Positions 47,471 through 57,779 are shown, counted from the stretch's first letter. The stretch: 64,000 bases of DNA from an uncultured Verrucomicrobia subdivision 3 bacterium (GCA_903922735.1 CAIXUZ010000025.1:40864-104863), one strand, 5' to 3'. The notes: generated by a model not told the origin, from the letters alone. Made by a program: numbers and translations.

Positions 47471-47533
47471 AACCAAATTGCTTTCCGACTGAAAAAACTC
47501 GCGGACGCGTGCGGCGCAATTCATTTTATCAGC

Positions 47534-48628
47534 GTGCATCTGGCCCACCTGCGACTCCGAGACTTCCGCAACTACGCGCGGTTGGATGTTGACTTTGCAC
47601 CGGGCTTCCACCTGCTGCTGGGCGGCAACGCGCAGGGCAAGACCAACATTCTCGAAGCGATTTACCTGATGGCCACGCTGCGCTCGTTTCGCGGCGTCGG
47701 CGGTGCGCAGATGATCCGACACGACGCGAAAGGCTATTTTGTGGGCGGCAACGTCGTGGGCCAGGGTGACCACGAAATCAAAATGTATTGGTCACTCCGC
47801 GAACGAAAACTCACGCTCGATGGCCAGCCGGTGAAAAAGCTGGCGGATTATTTCGGCGCGCTGCGCACGGTGGTTTTCTGCACGGAAGATTTGCAGCTAA
47901 TCAAAGGGACGGCGCGAGCGCGGCGGCGTTTCCTGGATCTGCTACTCGCACAGACGCAGCCGGGCTATCTGCCGCTGCTCCAGCGTTACATGCACAGCGT
48001 CCGCACCCGCAACGCACTGCTCAAGCAGCGCACCATCAACGAAGCGGCGCTGGAAAGCTTTTCGGACGAATTGGTGAAACTCGGCAATGAAATCATCCGC
48101 GCCCGCCGGGAATTGGCGCCCAAGTTTTCGCCGCTGGCGCGGCTGGCCTATCGGCGCATTTCCAATGACGCGGAGGAGTTACGGATCGAATATCAGCCGA
48201 GCGTGAAAAATGATTTTGCCGTGGAGCTCGCGCAATCAAAAGCCCGGGAGAAAACTTTTCGCGCCACGCTAATCGGACCGCATCGGGATGACTTGCAATT
48301 GCTGCAAAATGAAAAATCGGCGGCGCAATTCGGCAGCGAGGGCCAGAAGCGCACGCTGGCAATCGCCCTAAAGATGGCGCAGGCGGAATTTCTTACCGGT
48401 ATCCACGGCTCGCCGCCGATCCTGCTGATTGACGACGTCATGGGCGAACTGGATGTGAAGCGACGCAGCGGTTTCCTGCCATTGCTCGAACAAGCGCGCC
48501 GAACGCGCGGCCAAGTGTTCATGACCTGCACAGATGAGAACTGGCCGAGCGAACTGGGAAAGAATTTGCAGCGATGGGAAGTGCAGGCTGGAACGCTACA
48601 AAAGCACACATTGAACATACAACATTGA
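47534..48628 (+). CDS. DNA replication and repair protein RecF
   Basis: This 364-residue SMC-like ATPase loads RecA at gaps. Walker A GGNAQGKTN lies near residue 30 after the N-terminal strand HLRLRDFRNYARLDVDF; the signature FGSEGQKRTLAIALKMAQ and Walker B region LLIDDVMGELDVKRR are near the end. I start at GTG 47534 because RecF proteins begin right at MxLxxLxLxxFRNY; the open frame to 47402 passes through a palindromic repeat and is probably leader. The usual dnaA-dnaN-recF-gyrB neighbourhood is absent. Confidence 0.88.
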   Translation: MHLAHLRLRDFRNYARLDVDFAPGFHLLLGGNAQGKTNILEAIYLMATLRSFRGVGGAQMIRHDAKGYFVGGNVVGQGDHEIKMYWSLRERKLTLDGQPVKKLADYFGALRTVVFCTEDLQLIKGTARARRRFLDLLLAQTQPGYLPLLQRYMHSVRTRNALLKQRTINEAALESFSDELVKLGNEIIRARRELAPKFSPLARLAYRRISNDAEELRIEYQPSVKNDFAVELAQSKAREKTFRATLIGPHRDDLQLLQNEKSAAQFGSEGQKRTLAIALKMAQAEFLTGIHGSPPILLIDDVMGELDVKRRSGFLPLLEQARRTRGQVFMTCTDENWPSELGKNLQRWEVQAGTLQKHTLNIQH

Positions 48629-48712
48629 ACGCCCCATATCGAAGTGGCCGGATCGCCGGAACTCTGGACGTTGAATGTTCGAGGTTGGATGTTGATTGTT
48701 TTACCTTTAAAC
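48605..48712. repeat. Imperfect inverted repeats at recF 3' end and trpS leader
   Basis: Segments such as ACATTGAAC and ACGTTGAATGTTCG, then GGTTGGATGTTGATTG, form imperfect inverted pairs across the short recF-trpS gap. Similar TTGAA/TTCAA spacer phrases occur near 18896 and 35473. This looks like spacer repeat rather than a defined regulator. Confidence 0.4.
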
Positions 48713-48720
48713 TTTCCCCC

Positions 48721-49686
48721 ATGCGAATTTTGTCAGGCATCCAGCCCAGCGGCGCGCTGCATCTCGGAAATTATTTCGGGATGATGCGGCCCGCCATCGA
48801 GTTGCAGGAAAAAGGCGAGGCATTTTATTTCATAGCGGACTACCACTCGATGACCTCCTTGTTCGACGCGGCCCAGCGCCGAAAGAATTCCCTGGACGTG
48901 GCGCTGGATTTTCTCGCCTGCGGCCTTGACCCAGAGAAATCAGTCTTCTTCCGCCAGTCCGACCTGCCGGAACACACCGAGCTAGCGTGGATTCTTTCCA
49001 CACTCACGCCGATGAGCCTGCTGGAGAAATGTCATTCCTTCAAAGACAAGTCGGCCAAGGGAATTCCCGTGAACCACGGCCTGTTTGCCTATCCGGTGCT
49101 GATGGCGGCGGATATTTTACTCTACGATTCAAATGTTGTGCCTGTGGGTCGCGACCAGAAACAGCACGTCGAAGTCACCCGCGACATCGCCATCAAGTTC
49201 AACGAGCACTATGGCCAGACGTTTGTCATTCCCGAGCCGCAGATTCGCGAGGAAGTGGCCGTCGTCCCCGGCACCGACGGCCAGAAAATGAGCAAGAGCT
49301 ACGGCAATACGATTGAAATTTTTGGCGACGAAAAAGTCATCCGCAAAAAAGTCATGGGCATCAAGATGGATTCGCGGATGCCGGAAGCACCAAAACCGGA
49401 CGCGGATAAAAATCTGGCCATCCAACTGCTCAAACTGGTCGCGGCCCCGGCGGTGGCGGCAGATTATGAAAGCCGCCTGCGGGCCGGCGGACTTGGCTAC
49501 GGCGATTTGAAAAAGGGATTGTTCGAGCAGTACTGGAATTATTTTTCCGAGGCGCGAAAAAAAAGAGCAGAACTCGCAGCGAATCCCGACTACGTCAATA
49601 GCGTTCTCGCCGAAGGCGCCAGGAAAGCCCGCGCACTGGCGCAAACCGTTCTGAAACGCGCTCGCAAGGCCAGCGGGCTGGAATGA
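48721..49686 (+). CDS. Tryptophanyl-tRNA synthetase
   Basis: This 321-residue class I synthetase charges tRNA-Trp. The start ATG at 48721 gives MRILSGIQPSGALHLGNYF, whose ALHLGN is the HIGH-like motif. KMSKSYGN is the KMSKS loop. AYPVLMAADILLYDSNVVPVG and DQKQHVEVTRD match TrpRS. Its last bases overlap the start of the rlmI gene (ATGA), so these are translationally coupled. Confidence 0.96.
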   Translation: MRILSGIQPSGALHLGNYFGMMRPAIELQEKGEAFYFIADYHSMTSLFDAAQRRKNSLDVALDFLACGLDPEKSVFFRQSDLPEHTELAWILSTLTPMSLLEKCHSFKDKSAKGIPVNHGLFAYPVLMAADILLYDSNVVPVGRDQKQHVEVTRDIAIKFNEHYGQTFVIPEPQIREEVAVVPGTDGQKMSKSYGNTIEIFGDEKVIRKKVMGIKMDSRMPEAPKPDADKNLAIQLLKLVAAPAVAADYESRLRAGGLGYGDLKKGLFEQYWNYFSEARKKRAELAANPDYVNSVLAEGARKARALAQTVLKRARKASGLE

Positions 49687-50900
49687 GCAAGCTCGCCGCA
49701 AAATCCCGGTTGCGGCTTCGCGTCAAAGCCACCGCAGAAACCATCGTGCGAAGCGGACATCCCTGGGTTTTCGCCGACAGCATACGCGATCAAAATCGCG
49801 AGGGACAGACCGGTGAACTTGCCGTTATTTACGACCGCAACGACAAATTCCTTGCCGTCGGCTTGTTCGATGCCGACTCTCCCATTCGTGTCCGTATTTT
49901 GCACACAGGCAAACCGCAGGCAATTGATGCCGAGTGGTGGCAGGCGCGACTCAGCCATACGATAGCTCGCCGGGCCGGACTTTTTGACGCACGAACAACC
50001 GGCTACCGCCTCATCCACGGCGAAAGCGATAGCTGGCCGGGCCTGGTGCTGGATCGCTACGACACCACGCTGGTACTCAAACTTTACACCGCCGCGTGGC
50101 TGCCGCGATTGGACGAAATACTGGCACTGATCAAAGCCCAAATCTCCAGCGAGCGGATCGTGCTCCGTTTGAGCCGAAACCTTCAGACGCTGGCCGCAAA
50201 GGATTTCCAAAAACAAGATGGCCAGATTCTTTTCGGTGCCCCGTCGGAAAGTGCGTTGATTTTTTCCGAGAACGGCATCCGCTTTGAAGCGGACGTCCTG
50301 CGTGGACAGAAAACCGGCTTCTTCCTCGATCAGCGCGAAAATCGACGCGAGGTAGAAACTCTAGCAGCGGGCCGGCGAGTTTTGAATGCGTTCAGTTTTT
50401 CCGGCGGCTTCTCGGTCTATGCCGCGCGGGGTGGCGCAAAATCCGTGACCGACCTCGATATCAGCGCGCATGCCTTGGAATCTGCCAAGCGCAACTTCAC
50501 ACTGAACCAAAATCTTCCCACCGTGGCGGCGTGCCACTATGATACGGTGCAAGCGGACGCGTTTGACTGGATTCAAAAAACGACGACGAAATACGACCTA
50601 ATAGTGCTCGACCCGCCGTCGCTGGCCAAACGCGCCAGCGAACGCGAAGGCGCTATTCGCGCATATGAACGGCTAAACTCGCTCGGCATTAACCTTCTGG
50701 CGCGAGATGGGATTCTGGTAGCTGGCTCCTGTTCGGCTCATGTTTCCACGGCGGAATTTTTCGACGCCGTGCGGCGGACGGCAATGAAATCGAGACGAAA
50801 GTTTACGGAAATAAAATCGATGCAGCATCCACCGGATCATCCAGCCGGCTTCAAGGAAGCGGAATACTTGAAAGTGATTTACCTGAAATTTGCCGAATAA
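49683..50900 (+). CDS. RlmI-like 23S rRNA (cytosine-5) methyltransferase
   Basis: This 405-residue protein has an N-terminal PUA domain (IVRSGHPWVFADSIRDQNRE), the middle fold TTGYRLIHGESDSWPGLVLD, and a Rossmann methyltransferase with motif I LNAFSFSGGFSVYAARGG and motif IV LIVLDPPSLAKRASE. RlmI methylates C1962 of 23S rRNA in E. coli. A second copy of the methyltransferase part lies fused to an RluA domain about 2.3 kb away, so this window holds two paralogues. Confidence 0.9.
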   Translation: MSKLAAKSRLRLRVKATAETIVRSGHPWVFADSIRDQNREGQTGELAVIYDRNDKFLAVGLFDADSPIRVRILHTGKPQAIDAEWWQARLSHTIARRAGLFDARTTGYRLIHGESDSWPGLVLDRYDTTLVLKLYTAAWLPRLDEILALIKAQISSERIVLRLSRNLQTLAAKDFQKQDGQILFGAPSESALIFSENGIRFEADVLRGQKTGFFLDQRENRREVETLAAGRRVLNAFSFSGGFSVYAARGGAKSVTDLDISAHALESAKRNFTLNQNLPTVAACHYDTVQADAFDWIQKTTTKYDLIVLDPPSLAKRASEREGAIRAYERLNSLGINLLARDGILVAGSCSAHVSTAEFFDAVRRTAMKSRRKFTEIKSMQHPPDHPAGFKEAEYLKVIYLKFAE

Positions 50901-50932
50901 CTGAATTTTTCAAAACCCCAGCGGATTCAAAT

Positions 50933-51007
50933 TGGCTCCAGAGGAAGGACTCGAACCTTCAACCACACGGTTAACAGCCGCGTGCTCTACCATTGAGCTA
51001 CTCTGGA
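50933..51007 (-). tRNA. tRNA-Asn (anticodon GTT)
   Basis: The minus strand reads as a complete cloverleaf: acceptor TCCAGAG paired with CTCTGGA, D arm with GCTC/GAGC, anticodon stem CGCGG/CCGTG with one G-U pair, loop CTGTTAA giving anticodon GTT, T arm GAAGG/CCTTC with loop TTCGAGT, discriminator G, and an encoded CCA end. The length is 75 nt. It lies alone between rlmI and mutM. Confidence 0.96.
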
Positions 51008-51062
51008 ACACAAACGGGGACGCAATCTACAAATCCAAACCCGCATCGTCAAACGGATTCCT

Positions 51063-51914
51063 TCACGATTTCTGACAACACGGGCAAAAAAACGTGCTTC
51101 GGGCCGCCTGCACGATCCGACGAATGGTTGAACCGCACTGGAAACAGGGTTTCCCCGCCCGGTCGTAAACCTGCAAGCGCTCGGCATAATAATCCGACGC
51201 GCCGGCCGCGCGCCCGAAATAAAACATCCCATCCGTACTTCCCGGCGCAAAATTCAACGGAATCGTGCTGCCACAGCGGATGGCTTCGGTCAGCACCAGC
51301 CGAATACCCGCCTGCAATTTCTCCACCTGGCGAGCCGTCAACCGATTCGCCAACCGGCGCGGAGATATCCCCGCCCGAAACAGCGCCTCGCTCGCGTAAA
51401 TATTGCCGACACCGGCAACAAAAGACTGGTCGAGCAGTTTCACCTTGATGGGCTGGCGCGAGCGTTTCAATTGCCGGGCAAATTCAGTGGCGGAAAAAAG
51501 TTTGCCCAACGGTTCCGGCCCCAGTTTCGCCAAAACCGAAACAGCCAGCGTGAACCGGCCAAAATATCGCGGATCCTCGTAGATGAAATTCGCGCGCCCA
51601 AGTTCCAACACCACCGCCGCATGCTTCGGCAGCGGCTGGCTTTTCCGCGCCAAAAACATCCGCCCGGTCATGCCCAGATGGCCCAGCAACAAAACCTCTT
51701 TTCGCCGGGGTTGAGAATCGAGTCCGAACAAAAGATATTTTCCGCGCCGCGTCACGGTTTTGAATTTCGCTCCGGTGAGAACCCGCGACAATTCACGCGC
51801 CGTGCCGGGGGAAATGACTTTTGCGCGTCGAACTTGCACAGCGCGGATGGTTTTTCCAAGCAATAGCGGACGCAGATGCCGCACGAGGACTTCGACTTCC
51901 GGGAGCTCTGGCAT
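51063..51914 (-). CDS. Formamidopyrimidine-DNA glycosylase MutM
   Basis: This 283-residue glycosylase removes 8-oxoguanine and FapyG. Mature Pro1-Glu2 is present in the start MPELPEVEVLVRHL. The catalytic region GHLGMTGRMF, the LLDQSFVAGVGNIYASEALF helix-two-turn-helix and the C-terminal zinc finger (CFQCGS...CPCCQKS) complete the family set. The start is 1 bp downstream of the pyrH stop. Confidence 0.96.
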   Translation of the reverse strand: MPELPEVEVLVRHLRPLLLGKTIRAVQVRRAKVISPGTARELSRVLTGAKFKTVTRRGKYLLFGLDSQPRRKEVLLLGHLGMTGRMFLARKSQPLPKHAAVVLELGRANFIYEDPRYFGRFTLAVSVLAKLGPEPLGKLFSATEFARQLKRSRQPIKVKLLDQSFVAGVGNIYASEALFRAGISPRRLANRLTARQVEKLQAGIRLVLTEAIRCGSTIPLNFAPGSTDGMFYFGRAAGASDYYAERLQVYDRAGKPCFQCGSTIRRIVQAARSTFFCPCCQKS

Positions 51915-51915
51915 T

Positions 51916-52698
<783 letters not shown>

Positions 52699-52794
52699 TC
52701 AAACCAAACTCGATTCAAACGTGCGATAGGCAGATGGGCGTGGACGACTTGGCCATCCTCCGGCGAAAGAAAAATCCGGTTACCGCATAACCCA

Positions 52795-52827
52795 AACAAA
52801 AACGGCGCGAACTTTCGTTCGCGCCGT
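52795..52827 (-). terminator. Rho-independent terminator after glnII
   Basis: ACGGCGCGAAC (52802-52812) and GTTCGCGCCGT (52817-52827) form an 11-bp stem with a TTTC loop on the plus strand. On the minus strand it is followed by TTTTTG. It is about 20 bp downstream of the glutamine synthetase stop. Confidence 0.88.
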
Positions 52828-52846
52828 CAAGGTTTACACCGTTGAA

Positions 52847-53884
52847 TTATTTCTTGCCCTTCTTGGGCGTCGGGACCGTATTGATGGTCTGCAGGATGCG
52901 GCCCGCGATCTTGTAAGGGTCGCCCTGGGAGTTCGGACGGCGGTCTTCAAGGTAACCCTTGTAGCCGTTATTGACGAAACTATGCGGCACGCGCACAGAG
53001 GCGCCACGATTGGCCACGCCGTAGTTGAACTTGTCAATGGACTGGGTTTCATGCAGGCCGGTTAGGCGCAGATGATTGTCCGGGCCATAGACGGCGATGT
53101 GCTCGTTCTTGTATTTGTCGAACGCGGCCATGAGGGCTTCGAAGTAATCTTTGCCGCCGATTTCGCGCATGTAGGTGGTGGAGAAGTTGGAGTGCATGCC
53201 GGAGCCATTCCAATCCACATCCTTGCCGAGGGGCTTGCAATGCCATTCCACGTCCACGCCGTATTTTTCACAAAGGCGCATTAGGAGATAGCGGGCTACC
53301 CAGACCTGATCGGCGGCATTCTTGGAGCCTTTGCCGAAAATCTGGAATTCCCACTGGCCCTTCGCCACTTCGGCGTTGATGCCTTCGTGGTTGATGCCGG
53401 CGTCGAGGCAGAGGTCGAGGTGCGTGTCCACAATTTCACGGGCGATGCAGCCGACGTTTTTGTAGCCGACACCGGTATAGTATTCCCCCTGCGGATAGGG
53501 AAAACCGGAGGACGGGAAACCGAGGGGCTTGCCGTCCTTATAAAGGAAATATTCCTGTTCGAAACCGAACCAGGCGCCGGGATCGTCGGGAATGGTGGCG
53601 CGGCCGTTGGAGGGATGCGGGGTCTTGCAATCCGGCATCATGACTTCACACATGACGAGCACGCCGTTTTTCTTGGTGGTGTCAGGATAGACAGCAACCG
53701 GCTTGAGCATGCAGTCGGAGGTACGGCCTTCGGCCTGCCGGGTCGAGCTGCCGTCGAAGCCCCACATCGGGAGCTGTTCGAGTTTCGGGAAAGAGGCAAA
53801 TTCCTTGACTTGGGTTTTGCCGCGGATGTTGGCGACGGGTTCGTAGCCGTCGAGCCAGAGGTATTCGAGTTTGTATTTGGCCAT
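52847..53884 (-). CDS. Glutamine synthetase type II (eukaryote-like GSII)
   Basis: This 345-residue enzyme is of the GSII class, shorter than GlnA type I. It makes glutamine from glutamate and ammonia. Motifs: [14 protein letters not shown] and [17 protein letters not shown] (GSII beta-grasp and substrate region), [13 protein letters not shown] (metal site), [43 protein letters not shown] and [12 protein letters not shown] start at ATG 53884. It has a sigma-54 promoter upstream and a terminator downstream, so it is monocistronic. Confidence 0.95.
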   Translation of the reverse strand: MAKYKLEYLWLDGYEPVANIRGKTQVKEFASFPKLEQLPMWGFDGSSTRQAEGRTSDCMLKPVAVYPDTTKKNGVLVMCEVMMPDCKTPHPSNGRATIPDDPGAWFGFEQEYFLYKDGKPLGFPSSGFPYPQGEYYTGVGYKNVGCIAREIVDTHLDLCLDAGINHEGINAEVAKGQWEFQIFGKGSKNAADQVWVARYLLMRLCEKYGVDVEWHCKPLGKDVDWNGSGMHSNFSTTYMREIGGKDYFEALMAAFDKYKNEHIAVYGPDNHLRLTGLHETQSIDKFNYGVANRGASVRVPHSFVNNGYKGYLEDRRPNSQGDPYKIAGRILQTINTVPTPKKGKK

Positions 53885-53973
53885 GTGAATGGTGGTTTTG
53901 GTTATCGGTTCAAACAGGCTGCTCACTCCGAAAGCTTCATCACTTTTGGTTGACCCTGTATCTTTTGATTTTA

Positions 53974-53989
53974 AGCAGGACAAATGCCA
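53974..53989 (-). promoter_or_regulatory. Sigma-54 promoter of the glutamine synthetase gene
   Basis: The minus strand reads TGGCATTTGTCCTGCT. Against the consensus TGGCAC-N5-TTGCW it has the TGG (-24) and TGC (-12) with the right spacing. Transcription would start near 53963, giving a leader of about 80 nt before the ATG. A matching site precedes glnK. Confidence 0.75.
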
Positions 53990-54177
53990 CACTGCAAGAA
54001 TTTTGCTTGCCGCCATGGAAACCCAAAGAATTTTGCAGTAAATAATTATTCTTATCAAGGCAACGGCAGATTGGCTGGCGAAAACTATCCACGCTGCACA
54101 AAACGATTCGCAATCCGCCTTGCTTCAGCCGCCAGTTACGCGATAGTGAAACGGAAACCGCGCGGCGGTTTCGTCGC

Positions 54178-54567
54178 ATGCTTAAGGTCAAAGACACACT
54201 CCGCGCCACCGTCCATTTGAGCTTCGATGGCCGGGTCTTCAAGGCTTATCACGGCCCGAAGGCGAAGGAACGCTTCGACAACGAGGTGCGCGTGCTCAAA
54301 CATCTCGCCGCGCGCGGCTGCCCGTTCGTCCCGCGCCTGCTGCAGGCGCACCCGGAAGAACTCCGCATTGTCACCACCAACTGCGGCGGCCGTGTGGAGC
54401 ATCTCGATGAAAAACGCACCCGGGAAATGTTCGCCGAGCTGGAAAAATTCGGCGTACGCCACGACGACCCCGACATACGCAATGTCACCTACCGCTTTTC
54501 GGACGGACGCTTTTGTCTGATTGATTTTGAGTTCGCCACCCTTTTGCCGGAAACACAAAAGCCATGA
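54178..54567 (+). CDS. Minimal protein-kinase-like protein
   Basis: This 129-residue protein appears to be a very small kinase fold. It has K22 in VFKAYHG, E36 in FDNEVRVLKHL (helix C Glu), the catalytic loop H95-D-D97-P-D-I-R-N102 in place of HRDxxxxN, and D116 in LIDFEFA in place of DFG. There is little C-lobe beyond this. It may be an aminoglycoside-phosphotransferase- or Bud32-type relative. It precedes a PP2C phosphatase gene by about 100 bp, suggesting a kinase-phosphatase pair. Homology is inferred from motifs only. Confidence 0.6.
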   Translation: MLKVKDTLRATVHLSFDGRVFKAYHGPKAKERFDNEVRVLKHLAARGCPFVPRLLQAHPEELRIVTTNCGGRVEHLDEKRTREMFAELEKFGVRHDDPDIRNVTYRFSDGRFCLIDFEFATLLPETQKP

Positions 54568-54668
54568 TGCCACCGGAAACCAGGGCGCACAAAGGGCGCG
54601 AAGCAGGTGAAGGGAGTTATTCTTCGCAACCTTCCCGTCCTTCGCGCGACATTTTGAATTGAAACAAC

Positions 54669-55508
54669 ATGAAAACGATTCCCAAGAAATCCCCCGCCCG
54701 CGCCGACGAATTGCAATGGTTCGGCTGGACGGACGTGGGCCGCGTCCGCAAAAATAACGAAGATTCGTTTCTGGGCCTGCGCTTTGACGCCCACGAGGTC
54801 CACCGGCTCGGCAAATTCGGCGACGCCTCGCTCGCGGAACATGATTTCACCTTTGCCGTATGCGACGGCATGGGCGGGGCCAAGGCGGGCGAGTTCGCCA
54901 GCAATATCGCCGTGGAAAAAATCACCGCGCTGCTGCCGCGCTCCTTCCAAAATTCCACACGCGGACAGGATTTTAATTTCAGCAACGTGCTGGCGGAACT
55001 TTACGAACAAATCCACCGCGCGCTGGTCTATCTGGGCAACTCGTATGACGAATGTCACGGGATGCAGACCACGATGAGCCTGGGCTGGTTCACGCCAGGA
55101 CGGATGTATTTCGGCCACGTCGGCGACACGCGGATTTATCATCTCGCCAAAGGCAAAAAGGAGATCCGCCAAATCACTGAAGATGACACGCACGTCGGCT
55201 GGCTATTCCGCAACGGCCAGATCAACGAATACCAGGCACGCACGCATCCGCGCCGGAACGTGCTGCAAAAGGCGCTCGGCGGCGGAAACCAATTCGTCGA
55301 ACCGCAGGTCGGGACGGTGAAATGCGGTCGCGGCGATATTTTTCTGATCTGCTCAGACGGCTTGACGGAAGGTATTTTCAATCCGCAAATCGCGGAATAT
55401 CTCCGCGAAGAGCGGCCGGATGCCAATCCGGCGAAAACCCTGGTGGAGGCCGCCGTGAAAAGCGACGGCCGCGACAACACCACCGCGCTGGTGATCAGGG
55501 TGATTTAA
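54669..55508 (+). CDS. PP2C-type serine/threonine phosphatase
   Basis: This 279-residue phosphatase has the metal-dependent PPM signature: GWTDVGRVRKNNEDSFLGL (E31, D32), VCDGMGGAKAGEFAS (D66), GHVGDTRIYHL, LICSDGLTE (D230) and SDGRDNTTALVI (D269). It is cytoplasmic, with no membrane segment. It follows the small kinase-like gene and both lie between the GSII and amtB genes. Bacterial PP2Cs of this type usually reverse Ser/Thr kinase action. Confidence 0.92.
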   Translation: MKTIPKKSPARADELQWFGWTDVGRVRKNNEDSFLGLRFDAHEVHRLGKFGDASLAEHDFTFAVCDGMGGAKAGEFASNIAVEKITALLPRSFQNSTRGQDFNFSNVLAELYEQIHRALVYLGNSYDECHGMQTTMSLGWFTPGRMYFGHVGDTRIYHLAKGKKEIRQITEDDTHVGWLFRNGQINEYQARTHPRRNVLQKALGGGNQFVEPQVGTVKCGRGDIFLICSDGLTEGIFNPQIAEYLREERPDANPAKTLVEAAVKSDGRDNTTALVIRVI

Positions 55509-55509
55509 A

Positions 55510-55543
55510 AACAAAACGGCGGGCAACTTGCGTTGCCCGCCGT
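55510..55543 (-). terminator. Terminator between PP2C and amtB genes
   Basis: ACGGCGGGCAAC (55516-55527) and GTTGCCCGCCGT (55532-55543) form a 12-bp stem. On the minus strand it is followed by TTTTGTTTTT, so it mainly ends amtB. The same stem could help to end the convergent PP2C transcript. Confidence 0.85.
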
Positions 55544-55576
55544 GTGATTCCCCGTTCCTCCTCCTTGGACTAAAGA

Positions 55577-57109
55577 TCAGTCGTGATAACCGAGTTCGCC
55601 GTGTTCGGATTCGTCGAGGCCCGTGATTTCGACTTCTTCCGTCGGACGCAGGCCCACGAGCAGCTTGGTGATATAGGCGAGGATCACGGTGGCGACCACG
55701 GCCAGCACGATGGTGATGCCGACGGCCTTGAGCTGTTCCCAGACGAGCGGTTGGAACCAGCTATCGGTGACGTAAGCCTTGAGGTTCGTCGCCAGGTTGC
55801 CGTTGACCGCGTTACGGGCCAGCATGCCGGTCATGATGGCACCGGTCGTGCCACCGATGGCGTGCACCCCGAAGGTGTCCAGCGCGTCATCATAACCGAA
55901 CCAGCCTTTGACCTTGTAGCAGAAGAACCAGCAGATGGTGCCGGCCGCCAGGCCGATGTAGATCGAGCCCTGGGGGGTCACGAAACCGCAAGCGGGGGTG
56001 ATGACCACCAGACCGGCGACCGCGCCGGAGCAGAAACCGAGCACGCTCGGCTTGCCCTTGGCGATCCACTCCCACATCGGCCAGACGAATGAGGCGATGG
56101 CCGTGGCAATCGTCGTGGTGGTGAAGGCGTTGGCGGCAACCACGTCCGCGGCGACCGCGGAACCGGAGTTAAAACCATACCAGCCGACCCAGAGCATGCC
56201 GGTGCCGATGTAGGTCAGCACGAGGCTGTGCGGCGCAAAGTTCTCCTTGCCGAAGCCTTTGCGCTTGCCGAGAATCAAACACAGCACCAGCGCCGACCAA
56301 CCAGAGGTCATGTGCACCACGGTGCCACCCGCGAAGTCAATCGCCTTGATGGTGGCCTTGGGATTCCACACGCCGTTCATGCAACCGTTGATGCCCCAGA
56401 CCGCGTGGCCCTGGGTGAAGTAAACCACAATCATCCACAAGGTCATGAACACCAGAATGGCCTTGAACTTCATGCGTTCGGCGATGGCGCCAATGATGAG
56501 CGCCGGGGTGATGATGGCGAACATCAATTGGAACATCGAAAACACGTTTTCCGACACCCAGTAGGAATAATTTGTATTGGGCGCGGAAGTAACACCATTC
56601 AGCATCCAGTTGACGGTCGGACTACCGACCCATCCTTTAATGACGTCCTTGGTCATGTCACCAGTGCCGCCGAAGATCATGCCGTAACCGAAGAACACCC
56701 AGAGGATGGTCACGAGGCCGGTGATCAGGAAGCATTGGGCGAGCACGGACAGCACGTTCTTGCGGCGCACCATGCCGCCATAGAACAGCGCCAGACCGGG
56801 CAGGGTCATGAACAGCACGAACGCCGTGCTGGTGAGCAGCCACGCATTGTGGCCGGGGCCGGGATTGCCGATGGTCGCCGGCGCGGTAACAGTCAGGTTG
56901 CCGTTGGTGTCCTTGAGTGCGGCGGTCGGGTCGGTATTGGCGATGTAAGCCTCGACCACCGACAGGCGCTGGTCAATGGAAGCCGCCGGCAGGTTGGTGG
57001 AAACCGGGGCAGCTGCGGCCACAGTCGCATTGGTACCATCCGCACGCAATGAAAGAGCGCCCAGCGTGGTGCCGGCGATCAAAGCAAGGGTCAATAAATA
57101 TTTTTTCAT
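55577..57109 (-). CDS. Ammonium transporter AmtB
   Basis: This 510-residue membrane protein has a signal peptide (MKKYLLTLALIAGTTLGALS), then an N-terminal soluble stretch and about 11 transmembrane helices. The twin pore histidines appear in GGTVVHMTSGWSAL and DTFGVHAIGGTTGAIMTG; FYGGMVRRKN and VFFGYGMIFGG are typical Amt segments. It conducts ammonium/ammonia into the cell. It follows glnK by 33 bp; GlnK would gate it. Confidence 0.95.
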   Translation of the reverse strand: MKKYLLTLALIAGTTLGALSLRADGTNATVAAAAPVSTNLPAASIDQRLSVVEAYIANTDPTAALKDTNGNLTVTAPATIGNPGPGHNAWLLTSTAFVLFMTLPGLALFYGGMVRRKNVLSVLAQCFLITGLVTILWVFFGYGMIFGGTGDMTKDVIKGWVGSPTVNWMLNGVTSAPNTNYSYWVSENVFSMFQLMFAIITPALIIGAIAERMKFKAILVFMTLWMIVVYFTQGHAVWGINGCMNGVWNPKATIKAIDFAGGTVVHMTSGWSALVLCLILGKRKGFGKENFAPHSLVLTYIGTGMLWVGWYGFNSGSAVAADVVAANAFTTTTIATAIASFVWPMWEWIAKGKPSVLGFCSGAVAGLVVITPACGFVTPQGSIYIGLAAGTICWFFCYKVKGWFGYDDALDTFGVHAIGGTTGAIMTGMLARNAVNGNLATNLKAYVTDSWFQPLVWEQLKAVGITIVLAVVATVILAYITKLLVGLRPTEEVEITGLDESEHGELGYHD

Positions 57110-57142
57110 GTGATGTCTAGTAGTTAGTTCGTTGAGTTGGGG

Positions 57143-57493
<351 letters not shown>

Positions 57494-57541
57494 TTAATTA
57501 CATTCGTCAGCCAATGAACACATTGGCTCCTGCCTCCCTTA

Positions 57542-57556
57542 GCAATGGCGATGCCA
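57542..57556 (-). promoter_or_regulatory. Sigma-54 promoter of the glnK-amtB operon
   Basis: The minus strand reads TTGGCATCGCCATTGCT around this site. It contains TGGCAT and TTGC with the canonical spacing (TGGCAC-N5-TTGC). Transcription would start about 12 bp downstream, roughly 50 nt before the glnK ATG. It has the same -24 element (TGGCAT) as the site before the glutamine synthetase gene. Confidence 0.8.
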
Positions 57557-57712
57557 ACTCTCAAAACACCGGCCACGACACGCATATTCCCCATATTTTA
57601 CAATGATTTTGAAACAATGAACGATTTTGAACAGCCGAAGAAAGTTTTCATCTGCCGCTTTTTATCCACGGAAAGAAGATTTCGCCAGAGGCTCCTTACT
57701 GCCGATTTGAAA

Positions 57713-57748
57713 CAAAAAAGCGCGGATGGCCACCCGGCCATCCGCGCT
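57713..57748 (-). terminator. Terminator after the giant repeat protein
   Basis: AGCGCGGATGGCC (57719-57731) and GGCCATCCGCGCT (57736-57748) form a perfect 13-bp stem with loop ACCC. On the minus strand it is followed by TTTTTTG. It lies about 30 bp after the stop of the giant repeat gene. Confidence 0.9.
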
Positions 57749-57779
57749 CGTGCTTAAAGCTTACGCCCCCCTGCCGCGC

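Noticed and set aside
47402..47533. N-terminal extension of recF from ATG 47402
   Set aside because: Passes through a palindromic repeat, crowds the divergent gene start at 47396, and RecF proteins normally begin near the GTG at 47534.
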